DNA of 19,244 nt, from positions 1-19,244 of the forward strand of contig CAMYIQ010000290.1 in assembly GCA_947258465.1 (NCBI GenBank). The letters are read 5' to 3'. Positions 1-7,218 of the stretch are shown here, piece by piece. Made by a program: the position numbers and the translations under genes. Position 1 is the first letter of the stretch. The number at the start of each line of letters is the position of its first letter. Under the pieces are notes generated by a model that saw nothing but the letters and a program-made list of their open reading frames with translations, was not told the DNA's origin and did no database searches. This stretch comes from an uncultured Erythrobacter sp. (GTDB lineage Bacteria > Pseudomonadota > Alphaproteobacteria > Sphingomonadales > Sphingomonadaceae).

Positions 1-91
1 ATCGAGTGCAGAATCCCATTTCACTGCTGAGCGCAGTGCGACGATCGATATCGCCGTCGACGACATAAAAAACGGTTTGAGAAGATCCCAT
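1..91 (-). CDS. Partial receiver-like regulator, N-terminal 30 codons only
   Basis: Only the N-terminus lies in the window; the gene runs off the left edge. The ATG at 91 has GGGAG eight bases upstream. A second in-frame ATG at 106 has a poorer ribosome site. The translation begins MGSSQTVFYVVDGDIDRR. This looks like beta-strand 1 of a response-regulator receiver domain, where the usual motif is a hydrophobic run followed by an acidic pair and an arginine a few residues later. Here the acidic pair is D-G-D rather than D-D, so it may be a degenerate, non-phosphorylated receiver, as in FleQ/FlrA-type or some FixJ/LuxR-type flagellar regulators. Its position next to the flagellar operon supports a regulatory role, but the output domain is outside the window and the family is inferred from about 25 residues. 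Confidence 0.5.
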   Translation of the reverse strand, partial: MGSSQTVFYVVDGDIDRRTALSSEMGFCTR

Positions 92-204
92 CTGCGACAC
101 TCCCATCACTATCCGCCCGATATATCTCCAAACCGTCGGAAGCAGCTTTTGGTCGAACTACGTACTATTACGCCGCGGTCATTATCCAATGCCACCCTTG
201 CGAC

Positions 205-214
205 CGGCGCGCCG
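205..214. promoter_or_regulatory. Palindrome CGGCGCGCCG (first of a pair)
   Basis: A perfect 10-base palindrome lies upstream of the partial regulator gene. It shares the core GGCGCGCC with a second palindrome at 247-256, centre to centre 42 bases away, about four helical turns. It could be half of a paired operator. In a GC-rich genome such cores also occur by chance; another is found inside the PilZ gene near 18813. Confidence 0.25.
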
Positions 215-246
215 CGCACGCCTTCGCATCGCCAGCTCAGAGCCCT

Positions 247-256
247 TGGCGCGCCA
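247..256. promoter_or_regulatory. Palindrome TGGCGCGCCA (second of a pair)
   Basis: A perfect 10-base palindrome with the same GGCGCGCC core as the one at 205-214. Together they flank the middle of the intergenic region. A role as a protein-binding site is only an inference. Confidence 0.25.
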
Positions 257-331
257 GGTTTCCGCGATAGGCAAATGGTGAATGGGCCTCGCGGGAATGG
301 CCATCTTCGGCCGACCGCGTATTTCCAGTGT

Positions 332-712
332 TCACGCGGCTCGCGCTGCCCGAAACGCACTGGCAATTTCCCGCATATCCGCCCGCAATTGCGCGATTTT
401 TTCCAAATCGACATTGCGGACCGAATCAAGCAGCAAGCCCTTAGCGGCGCCGTAAAACTGCAGCAGGCTGGACGCCATTTCCGCCTCGCGGTCGATGCCG
501 ATCTCGAGCGCGGTCAACGCGGTCACGCATCGGGTCAGCGAACGGCTGCGAGCGGCATGGTCGGCACGCGATTCCGCGATTTCCAGCACTCCGAGATTCT
601 CGACCAGATCGTCCAGACAGAACAGCACGAGATCGTCGCGTTCGCTCACCATCAAACGCGCGTCGAAATTGCTCTGCCGATAGGCTTCGCCGGGTTGGGC
701 ACGCGCCAGCAT
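332..712 (-). CDS. fliS: Probable flagellar export chaperone FliS (flagellin chaperone)
   Basis: This is a 126-residue, helix-rich protein encoded directly after the filament-cap gene; its ATG at 712 lies one base beyond the fliD stop. FliS binds the disordered C-terminus of flagellin in the cytoplasm, blocking early polymerisation and delivering it to the export gate. The early AYRQSN segment, the central run DDLVLFCLDDLVENL and the length (FliS is typically 120-140 residues) fit the four-helix FliS fold. The fliD-fliS order is the classical arrangement. Sequence similarity to well-known FliS is weak, so the call rests partly on position. The frame stays open upstream of this ATG into fliD, but that extension has no flagellar features and is antisense-like noise. 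Confidence 0.72.
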   Translation of the reverse strand: MLARAQPGEAYRQSNFDARLMVSERDDLVLFCLDDLVENLGVLEIAESRADHAARSRSLTRCVTALTALEIGIDREAEMASSLLQFYGAAKGLLLDSVRNVDLEKIAQLRADMREIASAFRAARAA

Positions 713-713
713 A

Positions 714-2132
714 TCAGTCTCCCTGCGAATTCCAGATGTCGATCTGGGACTGGAGGAAGGACAGGGTCGATTTGGAAGCGGCAACCTGGGTATCGGCCTT
801 GGCAAAGCGTGCAACCATGCTCGCCCGCAGATTTTCCTGCTGGTCAGCCAGTTTCTCCAGGTCGCGCGTGATTTCCGCCGATTGCTTCTTGTAGCGGGCA
901 ATCGATCCGGCAAGCGATCCCGGGTCGCTCGATATGCTGTTCGAGCGAGCCATGCGATCGATCGTCGAGTAAATCCCATTGAGCCCCGTCGTGAACATGG
1001 CCGCGACGGCCGACGGGTCCCGGTTCATCACCTCTGTCAGCTTTGCATTTTCGAAGCGGAAGCTGCCATCAGTTTCGATCGCAAGCCCGAGTTCAGCCAG
1101 CGTTTTCGGCGCCCCTTCGGGTGCATCCGGCATGATGATTATGGAACCCAGGCCCGAAAGCGTACGACTGAGAGCCCGCGCCCCGCTATCCCGGGCAAGA
1201 TCCCCGGTTTTCGGATCGGTCGCAGTGCGCAGCTCGTTGACGATCTCGTTCAGTGCCCCGGTTATGTCCTGCATAACGCTCGAAATCGCACTGGACGGAT
1301 TGGCGAAGGTGATGGTCGCAGGCGATCCCGCATTGGTGGCCGTCAGCGTCAACGAAAGACCCGGCGCGAGATTGTCGATCTTGTTCGACTCGCTGGTGCG
1401 GGCCAGACCATCGAGCGTGAATGCCGCATCCGACGAGGTCTTGATCAGACGTGCAGGATCGCCGCCAGGCTGCCATGCGAGAGCGGCGAGACCCGGATCG
1501 CCGGCATCCTCGGTCGCTTCGATCGTGAACCCGTTCTGCAGCCCTTCGCCCCCCTTGATGACCAGTTGCGCCCCCGTGCCGGTCTGCGCAACATAGGCGT
1601 TGAGCCCGGCATTCTCCCCGTTGATCGCGGCAGCGACATCGTTCAGCGTCGCCCCGGCGGCGATATCGATCGACAAGGGGGTCTTGCCGGTATCCTCGAC
1701 GAAGCTCGCATTGGTGGTTTCGCCGAAGCGGATCGTGAGGGTTCCCGTACCCACCGTATCCTCGGCGCTGGCATAGGTCGGCCCGGCCAGCGTCTGGTAG
1801 CTCGCCAGTTGAGTGACTTCCAGCGAGTAGCTTCCCTTGCCGATCGAACCGAGAGGGCTGGAAACGGCAGCCACTGCGGGATTGCTGATCGAAGGAAGCG
1901 GCGCAAGATCGCCGCTGCGCAGGCGATCGCCCAAGGCACTGGCGAATGTCGAGAAGCTGCTGCGGATCGACCCCGCCAGCGAAATGCGGCGTTCGAGCGT
2001 TTCCGACTGGTTGGTCAGGCGCTGATTGCGGCCCTCGAACTGGGCTTCGGCGAGCTGGGTGGCCAGCCCCGCCATATCGATGCCGCTGCCGATCCCGAGG
2101 GTCGTGGCGATGGAGGTGGTCGAAATGCTCAT
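714..2132 (-). CDS. fliD: Flagellar filament capping protein FliD (HAP2)
   Basis: FliD forms the oligomeric cap at the filament tip that guides insertion of flagellin subunits after export. The 472-residue protein starts with a Ser/Thr-rich stretch and then IGSGIDMAGLATQLAEAQFE, the hallmark N-terminal FliD motif with a conserved SG-D and an amphipathic helix. A second helical segment rich in heptad-like leucines lies at the C-terminus, about residues 405-465. The two together form the D0 coiled-coil domain, with variable beta-rich domains between. There is no signal peptide, as expected for a flagellar type III substrate. The ATG at 2132 follows the flhB stop by two bases. Its place directly after flhB is unusual, since fliD is more often beside flagellin genes. 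Confidence 0.93.
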   Translation of the reverse strand: MSISTTSIATTLGIGSGIDMAGLATQLAEAQFEGRNQRLTNQSETLERRISLAGSIRSSFSTFASALGDRLRSGDLAPLPSISNPAVAAVSSPLGSIGKGSYSLEVTQLASYQTLAGPTYASAEDTVGTGTLTIRFGETTNASFVEDTGKTPLSIDIAAGATLNDVAAAINGENAGLNAYVAQTGTGAQLVIKGGEGLQNGFTIEATEDAGDPGLAALAWQPGGDPARLIKTSSDAAFTLDGLARTSESNKIDNLAPGLSLTLTATNAGSPATITFANPSSAISSVMQDITGALNEIVNELRTATDPKTGDLARDSGARALSRTLSGLGSIIIMPDAPEGAPKTLAELGLAIETDGSFRFENAKLTEVMNRDPSAVAAMFTTGLNGIYSTIDRMARSNSISSDPGSLAGSIARYKKQSAEITRDLEKLADQQENLRASMVARFAKADTQVAASKSTLSFLQSQIDIWNSQGD

Positions 2133-2134
2133 CG

Positions 2135-3292
2135 CTATGATAACGACTGTATGGAGCCGGGATTAACAGCCAGCTTGCCTTCGGTGTCGAAGCGCAAAGC
2201 TGCGGGGACATCGATGGCGGGCATTGGCGGGGTCTCGCCGCGCTTGAGCGAGAAGACATAGGCGAGCACCGAAGCCACGGCGCCATAGAGATCCTCGCAG
2301 ATTATCTGCCGCTCGCGCGTGGTGTAATAGACCGAACGGGCAAGCTGCGGCATTTCAAGCGTCGGCAGGTCGAGTTCGCGAGCCAGATCCTTCATTGCCA
2401 GAGCCTTGTCGCCGCGCCCCTTGGCCAGCACGATCGGTGCGGAGGCCTTGGCCGGGTCGTAAGTCATCGCGACGGCGAAATGGGTCGGGTTGGTAATGAC
2501 GAACTGCGCTTCGCGCATGGCGCCCGCCACCGATCCGGTGGCGATATCGCGTTGGCGTTGGCGCCGCGCGGCGCGCATTTCGGGCGAGCCTTCGGTTTCC
2601 TTGTTTTCGTCGCGCATTTCCTGATGGCTCATTTTCAGGCGTTTTTGCTGGCGCAGCCACTGGATCGGCAGATCGACGAAAGCGATCACCACCAGCCCCG
2701 CGCTCAAGGCAAAGATCAGCGAAACGATCGCATGCCAGGCTGCAGTGAGCTGAGCGGACAGGTTGCCGCGGCCCAGCCCGATCACGGTTTCCATGCTGGT
2801 CCACCACCAGGCGGCCGCGATACCGCCGAGCAAGATAATCTTGAGGATGCCCTTGCCCATTTCGATCAGCCCCTGCGGACCGAACATGCGTTTGAAGCCC
2901 TGAAGCGGATTGATCCGCTGGCCCTTGGCCTTGAGGTTGTCGGCCACCCATCGGCCACGACCGAAACCGAGCTGGGTTAGCAGCGTGACGACGATAACCG
3001 GCACTGCGAGAGTAAGGATCGCCGGGACGCCGAGCAGCAGCCCCTGCATGAACAGGTCCTCGACACCGAAATCGCGAATGTCGCGCGCATCGAACAGGAA
3101 AGCCTCGCGCGTGAGCCGCGCCAGGCCGTCGAGCAGCCAGGGTCCGCCAAGCGACAGCCACGCGCCGCCCAACAGCATGACCGCCGCTGTGCCCGCATCC
3201 TTGGAACGCAGCACATCGCCCTTCTTCGCGGCATCGGTGAGCCGCTTTTCCGTGGGGGCAAAGGTCTTTTCGCCAGCAGTCTCCTCGCTCAT
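2135..3292 (-). CDS. flhB: Flagellar export switch protein FlhB
   Basis: FlhB is the inner-membrane export-gate component that switches substrate specificity from rod/hook to filament proteins. The 385-residue protein has four hydrophobic segments in its first 215 residues (roughly 36-60, 85-108, 145-165, 188-212). A cytoplasmic linker follows, then the autocleavage motif NPTH at residues 268-271, within VITNPTHFAVAMTYD. The N-terminal KRLTDAAKKGDVLRS segment is the family signature. The C-terminal tail is about 30 residues longer than the conserved core. The start codon overlaps the fliR stop as ATGA (3289-3292), indicating translational coupling. flhA, which often follows flhB, is not present here. 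Confidence 0.97.
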   Translation of the reverse strand: MSEETAGEKTFAPTEKRLTDAAKKGDVLRSKDAGTAAVMLLGGAWLSLGGPWLLDGLARLTREAFLFDARDIRDFGVEDLFMQGLLLGVPAILTLAVPVIVVTLLTQLGFGRGRWVADNLKAKGQRINPLQGFKRMFGPQGLIEMGKGILKIILLGGIAAAWWWTSMETVIGLGRGNLSAQLTAAWHAIVSLIFALSAGLVVIAFVDLPIQWLRQQKRLKMSHQEMRDENKETEGSPEMRAARRQRQRDIATGSVAGAMREAQFVITNPTHFAVAMTYDPAKASAPIVLAKGRGDKALAMKDLARELDLPTLEMPQLARSVYYTTRERQIICEDLYGAVASVLAYVFSLKRGETPPMPAIDVPAALRFDTEGKLAVNPGSIQSLS

Positions 3293-4074
3293 CGGACTAG
3301 CACGCTTTCGGTCTGGTCGAGCGCTTCGCTGACGACACCCGTGAACTGGTCGAAAATCAGCGGCGCGGAAATGATCAGCGCGGCCATGCCCGCCAGCACG
3401 CCCGCCGGCAGGCCTAGCGCGAAAAGGTTGAGCGACGGCGCCGAGCGGCTGAGAATGCCTGTCAGCACCTGCACCAGCAGCAGGATCAAAGTGACCGGCA
3501 GGGCGATCCGCAAAGCGGTTTCGAACATGAAGCTGGCAAACCCGGCGATAGCCGCGAAACGGTCAGCGCCGAGCCAGGCTTGCCCCGGCGGGAAAGCATT
3601 GTAGCTTTCCATCACCAGCGCGATCCAGTGCAGATGCGCGCCGGTCGCAAGGAAAATCAGCGTCAGTACGATCACGAAATACTGGCCGAAGGATGTGGTC
3701 GTGCCGCCGCCCATCGCATCCTGCGAAACCGCCATGCTCATTCCCATGCCGCCCCCGATCAGTTCGGCGGCCACGGTCGGGGCGGCGAAGGCGAGTTGCA
3801 GCACGAAACCAAGCGCCAGCCCGACAATCACTTCGCCTGCGATCGCGAGCATGCCCTCGAACGACAGCAAGGCCGGGGGCGTGGGGATCGCAGGCATCCA
3901 GATCGAGACGAAGATCGCAAGTGCACCGGTAATCGATACGCGTACCGATGCCGGAACCGAACTCGCCCCGAAGAAGGGCGCGGCAAGCAACGCGGCGCCA
4001 AGACGAGTCATCAGAAAAACGACCCGCCACATATCCTGCTCAAGCGCGCCAAGTCCGAGATCGAGACCGTTCAC
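3289..4074 (-). CDS. fliR: Flagellar export gate protein FliR
   Basis: FliR is one of the three core export-gate proteins (FliP5-FliQ4-FliR1) embedded in the MS ring. The 261-residue, strongly hydrophobic sequence has about six membrane-embedded helices. It carries the family-typical segment AAELIGGGMGMSMAVSQDA in its middle and a C-terminal hydrophobic helix rich in Gly and Pro. The start is a GTG at 4074, ten bases after the fliQ stop, and I see no good Shine-Dalgarno, which fits coupled translation from fliQ. The end overlaps flhB by four bases. Length and order (fliP-fliQ-fliR-flhB) are standard. Confidence 0.96.
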   Translation of the reverse strand: MNGLDLGLGALEQDMWRVVFLMTRLGAALLAAPFFGASSVPASVRVSITGALAIFVSIWMPAIPTPPALLSFEGMLAIAGEVIVGLALGFVLQLAFAAPTVAAELIGGGMGMSMAVSQDAMGGGTTTSFGQYFVIVLTLIFLATGAHLHWIALVMESYNAFPPGQAWLGADRFAAIAGFASFMFETALRIALPVTLILLLVQVLTGILSRSAPSLNLFALGLPAGVLAGMAALIISAPLIFDQFTGVVSEALDQTESVLVR

Positions 4075-4084
4075 CGTATTGGTC

Positions 4085-4357
4085 TCAGTCGCCGATCCGC
4101 GCGATTTCGGCGAAGATATCGTGCGTGAAATCCCCCACCAGCGCCATCATCGATGCACCGAGGATCACGAGCACGAGGGCCACCGCACCCAGTTTCGGTA
4201 CGAAGGTCAGCGTCTGTTCGTTAACCGAGGTGGCAGCCTGCACGAGACCGATGACCAGACCTATGGCGAGGCTTGCTAGAAGGATCGGCGCGGCAACGAG
4301 GGCGGCGATCCACAACATGCGGTCGGCCATGGAAAGGAGGATGGCGCTTTCGTCCAT
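4085..4357 (-). CDS. fliQ: Flagellar export gate protein FliQ
   Basis: This 90-residue protein has two hydrophobic hairpin helices, at about residues 12-40 and 52-76, joined by the conserved polar segment QAATSVNEQTLTFVPK. That segment is the family signature: Q-A-x-T-x-I/V-N-E-Q-T-L-T/S-F-x-P-K. FliQ packs around FliP and FliR in the export gate. The ATG at 4357 is five bases after the fliP stop. The length is exactly that of typical FliQ proteins (about 89-90 residues). Confidence 0.97.
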   Translation of the reverse strand: MDESAILLSMADRMLWIAALVAAPILLASLAIGLVIGLVQAATSVNEQTLTFVPKLGAVALVLVILGASMMALVGDFTHDIFAEIARIGD

Positions 4358-4362
4358 GATAT

Positions 4363-5130
4363 CTATCCGAAGCTTGAGGCGAGCGAGCCCATCAGCAGCG
4401 CCCAGCCATCCACGAGGACGAAGAGCAGCAACTTGAAGGGCAGCGAAACGATCATCGGGCTCATCATCATCATGCCGAGGCTCATCAGCACGCTGGAGAC
4501 GACGAGGTCGATGACCAGAAAGGGCAGGAACAGCATGAAGCCGATCTGGAAGGCGGTTTTCAGTTCACTGGTGACGAAAGCGGGCAACAGGATCGAAAAG
4601 GGCACGTCCTGCGGGCTGGCGAACTGGCCGGCCCCCGCGATATCGGCGAACATTTCGAGATCGTATTCGCGGGTTTGCCGGATCATGAATGTATGGAACT
4701 GGTCTCCGGCCCGCTCGATCGCGGCTTCGGCGCCGATCTCGCCCGCCGAATAGGGAGCGATGGCGGCCTCGTTCACGCGTTCCAGTGTCGGTGCCATGAT
4801 GAACAGCGAGAGGAACAGGCTGATCCCGATCAGCACCTGATTGGGCGGCGATTGCTGCAGGCCCAACGCCTGGCGCAGGATCGCCAGCACCACGATAATG
4901 CGCGTGAAACTGGTCATCATCAGCAAGAGAGCTGGCAGGATGGTGAGCAGACCCATCACCAGCAGAAGCTGGAGCGACAGGCTCAGCGGTTCGCCCCCGG
5001 CCCCGGCCATTTCGCCGAACGCACGGTCGAGCGCGCCGGAAACTGCCGCTTCGCCGGTCTGTGCGCGGGCCAGCGCGGGATAGGCAAGCGCCGCGATCCC
5101 GGCCGCCCATTTGGCGAGGCGCGCGATCAC
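4363..5130 (-). CDS. fliP: Flagellar export gate protein FliP
   Basis: FliP is the pentameric core of the flagellar export gate. The 255-residue sequence begins with a cleavable signal peptide (basic start, hydrophobic core, likely cleavage after ALARA near residue 23), which is typical of FliP. It then shows the conserved LLTILPALLLMMTSFTRIIV and LRQALGLQQSPPNQVLIGI segments and a C-terminal membrane hairpin with SLPFKLLLFVLVDGW. The start is GTG at 5130, sharing the GTGA overlap with the fliO stop at 5127-5129. All diagnostic FliP segments are intact. Confidence 0.97.
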   Translation of the reverse strand: MIARLAKWAAGIAALAYPALARAQTGEAAVSGALDRAFGEMAGAGGEPLSLSLQLLLVMGLLTILPALLLMMTSFTRIIVVLAILRQALGLQQSPPNQVLIGISLFLSLFIMAPTLERVNEAAIAPYSAGEIGAEAAIERAGDQFHTFMIRQTREYDLEMFADIAGAGQFASPQDVPFSILLPAFVTSELKTAFQIGFMLFLPFLVIDLVVSSVLMSLGMMMMSPMIVSLPFKLLLFVLVDGWALLMGSLASSFG

Positions 5131-5408
5131 TGGACGATGTCCTGCGTTTGCGGCCGTGCCGGAGCCTCCGCCAGCCGTGTAAGGCCGTTACGCGAGGTCG
5201 ATACGAGGATTTCGCGCCCGTGAAACTCGATCACGGCGAGCCGCAGTGTCGGGGAAAGCATGGTGGTTTCGACGACGCGCACAGCCTTGCTGCCATTCTC
5301 CGGCCCGCCGAACTGGCCCTGCATCTTCTTGGCCAGCTTGAGACTGCCCCAGATCATCGCTCCGATGAGCGGGAGCAGAATCAGCAGCTTGAGAATGTAC
5401 CAGAACAT
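5127..5408 (-). CDS. fliO: Flagellar biosynthetic protein FliO
   Basis: FliO is a small, poorly conserved, single-pass membrane protein that aids assembly of the FliP ring. This 93-residue protein has one N-terminal membrane helix (residues 4-24) and a cytoplasmic domain that reads VRVVETTMLSPTLRLAVIEF followed by REILVSTSRNGLTRL, the typical FliO small beta domain pattern. The ATG at 5408 shares a base with the fliN stop (TAATG), and its own stop overlaps the fliP start. The upstream frame is open for a further 117 codons, but that extension lies antiparallel in meaning to fliN and has no FliO features, so the TAATG start is chosen. Confidence 0.9.
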   Translation of the reverse strand: MFWYILKLLILLPLIGAMIWGSLKLAKKMQGQFGGPENGSKAVRVVETTMLSPTLRLAVIEFHGREILVSTSRNGLTRLAEAPARPQTQDIVQ

Positions 5409-5698
5409 TACTGGGCCACCTCGATACGCGGCATTTCGGAAGCGGTACCGCTGGCACCGACGATTTCCAGCACGCGGATGGCGAAGCGGTTGCCCTGCGC
5501 GATCACCTCGCCGCGCGCGATCAGCTTGCCGTTGACGAACATATCGAGCGGTTCGTCGGTCAGGCGGTCGAGTTCGATGACGCTCGATTCGCCGAGCGCC
5601 AGCACGTCGCGCAGGCGCATCGATTTGCGCCCGAGCTCCACGGTGAGGCGGACATCGATATCCTGAATGAGGCCGAAGCCATCTGCATGCGAGGCCAT
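5408..5698 (-). CDS. fliN: Flagellar motor switch protein FliN
   Basis: FliN forms the lower part of the C-ring with FliM and docks the FliH-FliI export complex. The 96-residue protein is essentially the SpoA (surface presentation of antigens) domain alone. It carries DIDVRLTVELGRKSMRLRDV, then VIELDRLTDEPLDMFVNGKL and ARGEVIAQGNRFAIRVLEI, all standard FliN segments. It lacks the acidic N-terminal extension seen in enterobacterial FliN. The ribosome site GGAGTAG overlaps the fliM stop, and the ATG at 5698 is five bases further on. Confidence 0.97.
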   Translation of the reverse strand: MASHADGFGLIQDIDVRLTVELGRKSMRLRDVLALGESSVIELDRLTDEPLDMFVNGKLIARGEVIAQGNRFAIRVLEIVGASGTASEMPRIEVAQ

Positions 5699-5703
5699 GT
5701 GTT

Positions 5704-6600
5704 CTACTCCGAGAGAAAGGATTGGGTAAGTTCGAGGGCGACACGGTCGTCGAGTTCACCGACGCAACCCTGTGCGATTGTGAGGTTGCCGGTCAGCAGC
5801 GGGACGTTGCGATTGACGGCGACCGGGATCACGGCGCCGGGTTCGAGACTGGCCAGCCGGGCAACCGACATAGGGACATCGACCAGCACCGCGCGCAGCG
5901 GAAGATCGACATCGGCGATGGCCGAACCGTCGATCCCGCGCGCGCCGATCGTGCGCCCGGTGGCGGGCGAAACGGCGCGGGTGCCGACGATTTCGGCGAT
6001 CGTCGACTGGCAGGCCGCGAGGCGAACCTTCCATACCTGCGCGCTTTTTGCGGAGGAGACGGCCAGCGTGGCGGTCCATATCCGTTCGTCGGCGGCGAAA
6101 GGCGCCACCTGTTCGACTTCCTCGCCATTGGTCGTCGCCGCGATGGCACGGCGATCGCTGGCACGGCGCAGAACTTCGGTCATGCGGTCTTCGAACTGCT
6201 GCGCGAACCGCTTCGACGACGCGGGAAGCGCAGTGCAGGTCTCGTCGACTTCGCCCGTGCCGCCCAGAATGCGTTCGAACTGCGCGATCAGCTCGCCGAT
6301 GCGGACCGAAACCAGCAGTCCGCGGCGTTCCTGACCCAGAGCGAAGAAGCTGTGGCGGTGCGCGGTACCGATCTTGGCATACCACTCGCCCACCGGGAGC
6401 AATTCCGTTTCGACCAGCTCCGCCGAAAGGCCCCTGTCGTCGCATAGCGCGGCGAGCTCGGACCCGGCCTGTTCGGCAAAGCTACGGGCAAAGCGCGCGA
6501 ATTCCAGATCGAGGTCGGGCGGTGTCGCGGCCTTGCTCAGAAGCTCTTCGCAGTGACACGCGGCCCGCGCCGCCGCTTCGGGGATGGGGCCGGTGATCAT
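5704..6600 (-). CDS. fliM: Flagellar motor switch protein FliM, divergent
   Basis: FliM is the middle C-ring protein that links FliG to FliN and, in classical systems, binds CheY-P. This version has 298 residues, starting at the ATG at 6600 in an ATGA overlap with the fliL stop. The open frame extends upstream, but that part only mirrors fliL. The middle domain has an LGGTGE loop near residues 112-117, corresponding to the GGXG motif that contacts FliG. The C-terminal SpoA domain (about residues 220-298) includes LPLRAVLVDVPMSVARLASL and VPLLTGNLTIAQG. The classical N-terminal CheY-binding peptide (LSQxEIDxLL) is not seen; the protein starts MITGPIPEAAARAACHCEEL. Overall similarity to standard FliM is low, but position and SpoA fold support the call. 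Confidence 0.88.
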   Translation of the reverse strand: MITGPIPEAAARAACHCEELLSKAATPPDLDLEFARFARSFAEQAGSELAALCDDRGLSAELVETELLPVGEWYAKIGTAHRHSFFALGQERRGLLVSVRIGELIAQFERILGGTGEVDETCTALPASSKRFAQQFEDRMTEVLRRASDRRAIAATTNGEEVEQVAPFAADERIWTATLAVSSAKSAQVWKVRLAACQSTIAEIVGTRAVSPATGRTIGARGIDGSAIADVDLPLRAVLVDVPMSVARLASLEPGAVIPVAVNRNVPLLTGNLTIAQGCVGELDDRVALELTQSFLSE

Positions 6601-7187
6601 TGGACGATGAACGACCGGAAATAGACACTGTCGACGCCGCCGAAGCCTTCGCGCTGTTCGAGCACTTCGTTCAGCGCCTTGGTCAAGCGTTGCTGCAGTT
6701 CCTCCTTGCCCTCGATACTGGCAAGGTCCTCTTCGCTGGTCGCCGCGAGTTCGGCCAGAATACGCGAGCGCAGCGCCGTCTCGTGTTCGGCGAGCCACAT
6801 CAGCACGCGGCCGTCATAATGTGTCGATGCGGCGATGCTTACCTGGACCAGGGCGTTTCCGTTGGCGAGGTTCGAGGTGAACTCGTCGGTGAAATTGTAA
6901 TAGGCGGTCCGATATTCACCGCCGCCCGCCCCGTGGACGACCGGTGTCTTATCCTTCGTATCTTCGCCGCCGGTAAAGGGATAGGGGTCTTCATCGCCCT
7001 TTCGCACCAGCTTTGGATTGTTGTCCTCTTCCTGCGTCCCGTGAGCGCCCAGCATTCCACTGGCGAAAGCGGCATACGTTCCCCCACCGCCCGCAGCGAG
7101 GAGCAGGACCGCAAAGAGCACGGGCTTGAGCTTGCCCCCCTTCTTCTTCGGCGGCGGAGTTTCCTGCGGGGCGGTTTCAGTCGACAT
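6597..7187 (-). CDS. fliL: Flagellar basal-body associated protein FliL
   Basis: FliL is a single-pass inner-membrane protein with a periplasmic domain that associates with stator units and stabilises the motor under load. The 196-residue sequence has a Pro/Lys-rich cytoplasmic start, one membrane helix (about residues 22-43), a low-complexity acidic linker, then the conserved FliL domain. That domain contains EFTSNLANGNALVQVSIAAS, a helix with HETALRSRILAELAATSEEDL, and the C-terminal VDSVYFRSFIVQ ending. The ATG at 7187 has AGGAAA six bases upstream. It follows fliK by 31 bases, one of the largest gaps in the operon, and overlaps fliM. Confidence 0.95.
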   Translation of the reverse strand: MSTETAPQETPPPKKKGGKLKPVLFAVLLLAAGGGGTYAAFASGMLGAHGTQEEDNNPKLVRKGDEDPYPFTGGEDTKDKTPVVHGAGGGEYRTAYYNFTDEFTSNLANGNALVQVSIAASTHYDGRVLMWLAEHETALRSRILAELAATSEEDLASIEGKEELQQRLTKALNEVLEQREGFGGVDSVYFRSFIVQ

Positions 7188-7218
7188 GGTGGTTTCCTGA
7201 TTGAATTAAACTGGATGT

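Larger units (their letters stand above)
92..331. other. Intergenic region between fliS and the partial regulator
   Basis: This 240-base stretch has no convincing gene. It must hold the 3' end of the flagellar transcript and the promoter of the partial regulator gene, both on the minus strand. I see no strong hairpin with a U tract after fliS and no clear sigma-70 or sigma-54 promoter. The notable structure is a pair of 10-base palindromes centred on GGCGCGCC, listed separately. Confidence 0.5.

Noticed and set aside
109..429. Minus-strand frame of about 106 codons across the fliS end
   Set aside because: It overlaps fliS in another frame and is Arg-rich without features or a ribosome site.
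6601..6798. Upstream extension of fliM by 66 codons
   Set aside because: It lies wholly within fliL in another frame and is Arg-rich; the ATGA start at 6600 fits the operon pattern.
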